Assembly: GCA_019323195.1 (NCBI GenBank)
Contig: JAHWHQ010000030.1
Location: 1 to 25,284, forward strand
DNA length: 25,284 nucleotides
Direction of reading: 5' to 3'
From: Candidatus Woesearchaeota archaeon
GTDB lineage: Archaea > Nanobdellota > Nanobdellia > Woesearchaeales > JACPBV01
The notes beneath the pieces are model-generated. The model was not told where the DNA came from, ran no database searches, and saw only the letters and a program-made list of their open reading frames with translations. A program made the translations under genes and the position numbers. Below, piece by piece: positions 23,401 to 25,284 of the stretch (positions are counted from its first letter, which is position 1; every line of letters begins with the position of its first letter).

Positions 23401-23954
23401 ATTTTTTCTTCAGAGGTGTTTTTTTCTGCAATATCACCGATATAAAGGGTATAGGTTATCTTGTCATTATCCTTGTCTATTGACCTGTATTCAAACTCTA
23501 TGTCGTTTTTTTCTGTTATGGTAAAATCCTTAGGCCTTATTAATACTGGTTGTGAGGGGGGTGAATTCTGTATGGGTATGTTGATCTTTCTATGTTTGGA
23601 TTCCTTTCTGCCGTCAGAGATATAGGCTTCCAATAAGACAGAGTCGCCTTTGATGAAATTCTCGCTTCCTAATTGGCTGTATGATGCGCTTTCTGGCTTC
23701 TGCTGGCTCTTTACTTCCTCCAATACCTTTTCATCGTTCTTGTGCCATATGAAGTAGGCCTGCAGGTCTTTATCATCGAAATCATAGGCTTTTACCTCTG
23801 CCCGAAGGCTTGAGTCCGTATAGGCACTCTCCGGAGTGACAGTCATCTCTTTGATCCTGGGTGCGCTGTTATATACGAATATGGATACAGGTATAAGTAG
23901 CAAGATTATAATAAAAAATACAGTAATTAGTGCACCTCGCTTTTTGATTTTAAC
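20421..23954 (-). CDS. Large membrane-anchored alpha/beta hydrolase with Cys-rich modules
   Basis: About 1177 residues. Counting from TTG 23903: N-terminal membrane helix; Ig/cadherin-like repeats (~15-305, e.g. FKDEDNDTLEFGVEGNSN); Cys-rich block (~316-357); further beta domains (~370-620); a lipase-like alpha/beta hydrolase (~638-870) with oxyanion LIHGLASG, nucleophile Ser707 in AHSLG, probable Asp826 (NDG) and His856 (THTE). A CGRCGDGHC...CPLDC knot (~922-943) precedes a second membrane helix (~953-975) and a ~180-residue Lys/Glu cytoplasmic tail. The catalytic part is therefore outside the cell. As in the lamin-tail gene, coding potential extends to GTT 23954, giving a KIKK n-region; no standard start exists upstream of TTG 23903. 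Substrate unknown. Confidence 0.85.
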   Translation of the reverse strand, partial: VKIKKRGALITVFFIIILLLIPVSIFVYNSAPRIKEMTVTPESAYTDSSLRAEVKAYDFDDKDLQAYFIWHKNDEKVLEEVKSQQKPESASYSQLGSENFIKGDSVLLEAYISDGRKESKHRKINIPIQNSPPSQPVLIRPKDFTITEKNDIEFEYRSIDKDNDKITYTLYIGDIAEKNTSEEKIRLSLKDGSYKWRIGASDGTKISFSGTYNLKIGKEESKKPRKKGPNKAPVLVKDIEDQNWDVFGFKLNAFELKEHFKDEDNDTLEFGVEGNSNITIFITNDGRVSFLQSSGWYGKENVVFTATDGIAEAKSNVVELDVGKIKVKEKPSCTGPCCGADCGTITKDCPDGSVSSCDRYCVDGVCIPCSPICEDIYNAPSINLPVFAGDIIIDEIPCIDIGMTQKEELVTIEDPGLLKGQIPKGHSIITGPFSLDCDGRTEITANIPSNYEDLSAMRCKKDRCYPTILQHTSELKCGEEIIERTLREDVYLEPEMMPVNIKEQSSGLNENIILQDKKIKIKFNGDLGESRITLRMPNEPVKEASNPTLKIVTTPIILKLEGSSFPDINISLPYFTPEKIAEDSVSFYARKGGEWIRLGGRINKKDKTIEATIKDIKQYADEDDEALITLMGVIVKDAFTSIFRKEYEPLQESKDMIILIHGLASGPSTFKELINDISLINQPYHVYSLEYSSYKPVEETSRELREHIELNSKEYDNIYIIAHSLGSLIAQKSLYDAYSENKKEKTRYSFINKVRKVILASSIGKGSPVVEFYYELFDYLVNEDSPFTLYELNSAVIKDLTRGMIVPRVPEAEYYAIAGTRTYPFFERLSKITGDFFNNQPNDGVVTVKNAQLIGNSYLDKLCENYWEFDVTHTEIIDYEAARKVMLGIIAEDRFGGQEAAFMGNNQYIELEIEDCSKDDSFIITGKKVKPPPAHRMFCGRCGDGHCSREERIFSCPLDCIEMSKINFSIYPIMMILGSVFVLLLIFFLLKEIIKIKKGHTMLPIKEEGKEEKIEISDLEIDLKKTKKREMGKAKKEEKAKREGKGRERKNKKEIKKRARIEERKKGLKEEKIRKKVQNKKKGKNKTEEKDEKEEEIPELTEEEQEKAEEKTEEQKEHPEEEPEEWGSDKEEERQEKPEESDEGGKREDKKEEGKANKKAKDVKGGENEFTFVGFKG

Positions 23955-23970
23955 ATCAGCCTATTTTTTA

Positions 23971-23980
23971 ATTATATAAA
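23971..23980 (-). promoter_or_regulatory. TATA box of the large hydrolase gene
   Basis: On the minus strand TTTATATAAT is centred ~22 bases before GTT 23954. Transcription would begin at or next to that codon, leaving no room for an upstream start. Confidence 0.6.
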
Positions 23981-24000
23981 CCTTTCTATCTGCCAGCTAA

Positions 24001-24011
24001 ATTTATATAAC
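24001..24011 (+). promoter_or_regulatory. TATA box of the phospholipase D-like gene
   Basis: ATTTATATAAC lies ~28 bases upstream of ATG 24034. With the opposite-facing box at 23971-23980 it forms a compact divergent promoter. Confidence 0.6.
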
Positions 24012-24033
24012 TTATCTGATTATCCTTCTGATA

Positions 24034-25011
24034 ATGAAGATCAAAAAGGTTTTTTACCTCGTTTTATTGATCCTGTTAGTAAGCTGCTCTAAAGGACAGA
24101 TAACAGGAGATGCAGTTAAGGCAGATAAAACACCTGCAGAGATCAACAAGGAAATAGAGGTATACTTCTGCCCCAGGGATAATTGTGAAACTGCCTTGAT
24201 TGATGCCATAAATTCTTCAGAAGCATCTGTCCATTGCGCATTCTTTGACATTGATTTAAAAAACCTGATAAGCGTCATAGGAAAGAAGAGCCATTCTGTC
24301 GATGTCAGGCTTGTAGTGGATGATGAAAATTATGGCAATATAAAAGGTCCTGGCGTAAGAGAAGACACCTCCTCCCAGTATTCCCACAACAAGTTCTGCG
24401 TTATAGACGGCAAGGTCGTAACGTCAGGCTCTATGAATCCTACTGATAACGGTGCAGATAAGAACAACAACAACCTTCTTATCATCCATTCAAGATACCT
24501 TGCAAAAAACTATGAGGACGAGTTTAAGGAGCTATGGGAAGGGGAGTTCGGGAAAGGAGAAATTGTAAAATACCCCATTATCTACCTAAACGGCCATAAG
24601 ACAGAGAACTACTTCTGCCCTGAAGATTCCTGTTCCAAGCAGATCATTGAAGAGTTAAGGGATGCTGAAAAAAGCATCTATTTCATGGCTTTCTCCTTCA
24701 CCGATGAGGCCATAGCAGATGCCATGCTGTTCAACGACAAGGCAGACATAAAGGGACTGTTCGAGAAAAGGGGCTCAGGAAGCGCCTATTCCCAGTACAA
24801 AAGGCTGAAGGATTTCGGTCTGGATGTAAAAGTAGACAGCAACCCATATACCATGCACCACAAGGTCTTCATAATAGACAACAGCACTGTAATAACAGGC
24901 TCAATGAACCCCACAGGAAGCGGTGACAGGAAGAATGACGAGAATATCTTAATAATTCATGATAAGGATTTAGCCAGGAAATATGTCGGGGAGTTTTTTA
25001 GGTTGTTTTGA
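24034..25011 (+). CDS. Phospholipase D-like lipoprotein, two HKD motifs
   Basis: 325 residues. A signal peptide with lipobox-like LVSC (Cys18) suggests lipid anchoring outside the cell. Two PLD half-domains follow: HKD 1 at H118-K120-D125 (SHNKFCVIDGKVVTSGSMN) and HKD 2 at H275-K277-D282 (MHHKVFIIDNSTVITGSMN), each preceded by a FCPxDxC motif (residues 45-51 and 194-200) that may form disulfides. The layout is of Nuc/PLD-type phosphodiesterases acting on DNA or phospholipid; which one cannot be told. The start MKIKK is what the divergent neighbour would have if its GTT were ATG. Confidence 0.92.
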   Translation: MKIKKVFYLVLLILLVSCSKGQITGDAVKADKTPAEINKEIEVYFCPRDNCETALIDAINSSEASVHCAFFDIDLKNLISVIGKKSHSVDVRLVVDDENYGNIKGPGVREDTSSQYSHNKFCVIDGKVVTSGSMNPTDNGADKNNNNLLIIHSRYLAKNYEDEFKELWEGEFGKGEIVKYPIIYLNGHKTENYFCPEDSCSKQIIEELRDAEKSIYFMAFSFTDEAIADAMLFNDKADIKGLFEKRGSGSAYSQYKRLKDFGLDVKVDSNPYTMHHKVFIIDNSTVITGSMNPTGSGDRKNDENILIIHDKDLARKYVGEFFRLF

Positions 25012-25079
25012 ATATGGTTAGAGCATTATCAACCCTAATATCAAAAATATTAAATAACCCTGTTTATTATTAAATCTAC

Positions 25080-25284
25080 ATGGAAGACAAAGAGAAAGTA
25101 ATAGAACTCACTAAAGAATCATATGACAGAATAGCAGGCAAATCTAAAATAGTGGCAATAGAATTCCTCTTTCCACCAGTCTATAGCGGTTAAAGAGCGG
25201 TGACTGGTGGGACAAACACGAACCTTCTTATGCACGTAATGTTTATTTCTATTCAAGCTTAAGAAAAAAGCTAAGAAGCAGACC
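25080..25284 (+). pseudogene. Disrupted 5' end of a gene at the window edge
   Basis: ATG 25080 opens 37 codons (MEDKEKVIELTKESYDRIAG...) and ends at TAA 25191. The opening resembles the N-terminus of SAM-dependent methyltransferases, where an E-x-YDxIA helix is common. From 25187 a different frame is open to the window end and reads LKSGDWWDKHEPSYARN..., which also looks like coding sequence. The switch falls inside a palindrome (25173-25210), so an insertion, frameshift or assembly error is likely. A TATA-like ATATTAAATAAC lies ~30 bases upstream. The family assignment is weak. Confidence 0.45.
25173..25210. repeat. Palindrome inside the disrupted gene
   Basis: CCACCAGTC (25173-25181) and GACTGGTGG (25202-25210) are a perfect 9-bp inverted repeat around a 20-base loop containing the direct repeat AGCGGT twice. 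The frame change of the surrounding gene happens within it. Confidence 0.7.

Noticed and set aside
1..25284. CRISPR array, insertion sequence or transposase
   Set aside because: No regularly spaced direct repeats with unique spacers and no transposase- or integrase-like protein were seen; the only repeats are those listed.

Overview
The window looks like a piece of a small archaeal genome, most likely a DPANN lineage of the Woesearchaeota/Pacearchaeota/Nanoarchaeota kind. Signs of archaea are ribosomal protein S17e, alpha-NAC with a UBA tail, Sec61 beta, PCNA, an archaeal-type RNase P RNA, intron-bearing tRNAs with bulge-helix-bulge (BHB) splice motifs, TATA boxes about 25 bases upstream of starts, and many leaderless genes. 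DNA gyrase A, ScpB and many Glu/Lys-rich tails fit DPANN, but the lineage is inferred; no 16S is present.

Layout. 1-550: an unassigned GC-rich edge, rps17e, and a tRNA-His(GUG) carrying two introns. 540-2016 (minus): a three-gene unit of unknown function, including two diverged paralogues. 2063-3060 (minus): alpha-NAC, then RNase P RNA with Sec61 beta starting 14 bases after it. 3071-7884 (minus): chromosome-topology block of gyrA, a zinc ribbon and scpB; gyrA and scpB both carry long acidic, internally repeated tails. 7986-12485 (minus): a winged-helix protein, two exported proteins (one with lamin-tail domains) and a radical SAM enzyme of the AmmeMemoRadiSam type. 12486-12760: a divergent intergenic region with three consecutive hairpins whose loops are complementary. 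12761-14182 (plus): a three-gene coiled-coil operon. 14264-14631: a tRNA-Leu(CAA) broken by three introns, followed by two extra copies of its 3' end. 14657-15079 (minus): a stand-alone SWIM-type zinc protein. 15190-17352 (plus): RNase J and PCNA. 17488-20424 (plus): MoxR - DUF58 - VWA membrane protein. 20421-23954 (minus): a very large membrane-anchored alpha/beta hydrolase. 24034-25011 (plus): a double-HKD phospholipase D-like lipoprotein. 25080-end: the start of a gene that is frame-disrupted beside a palindrome.

The most striking signals lie outside ordinary genes: two tRNAs with five introns between them, reconstructed base by base and including D-loop and T-arm positions and 7- and 9-base micro-exons; a triple-hairpin element with possible kissing loops; tandem copies of the tRNA-Leu 3' end; and two membrane or exported proteins whose N-termini clearly continue upstream of any standard start codon into a shared GTT-AAA-ATC-AAA-AA(A/G) sequence.
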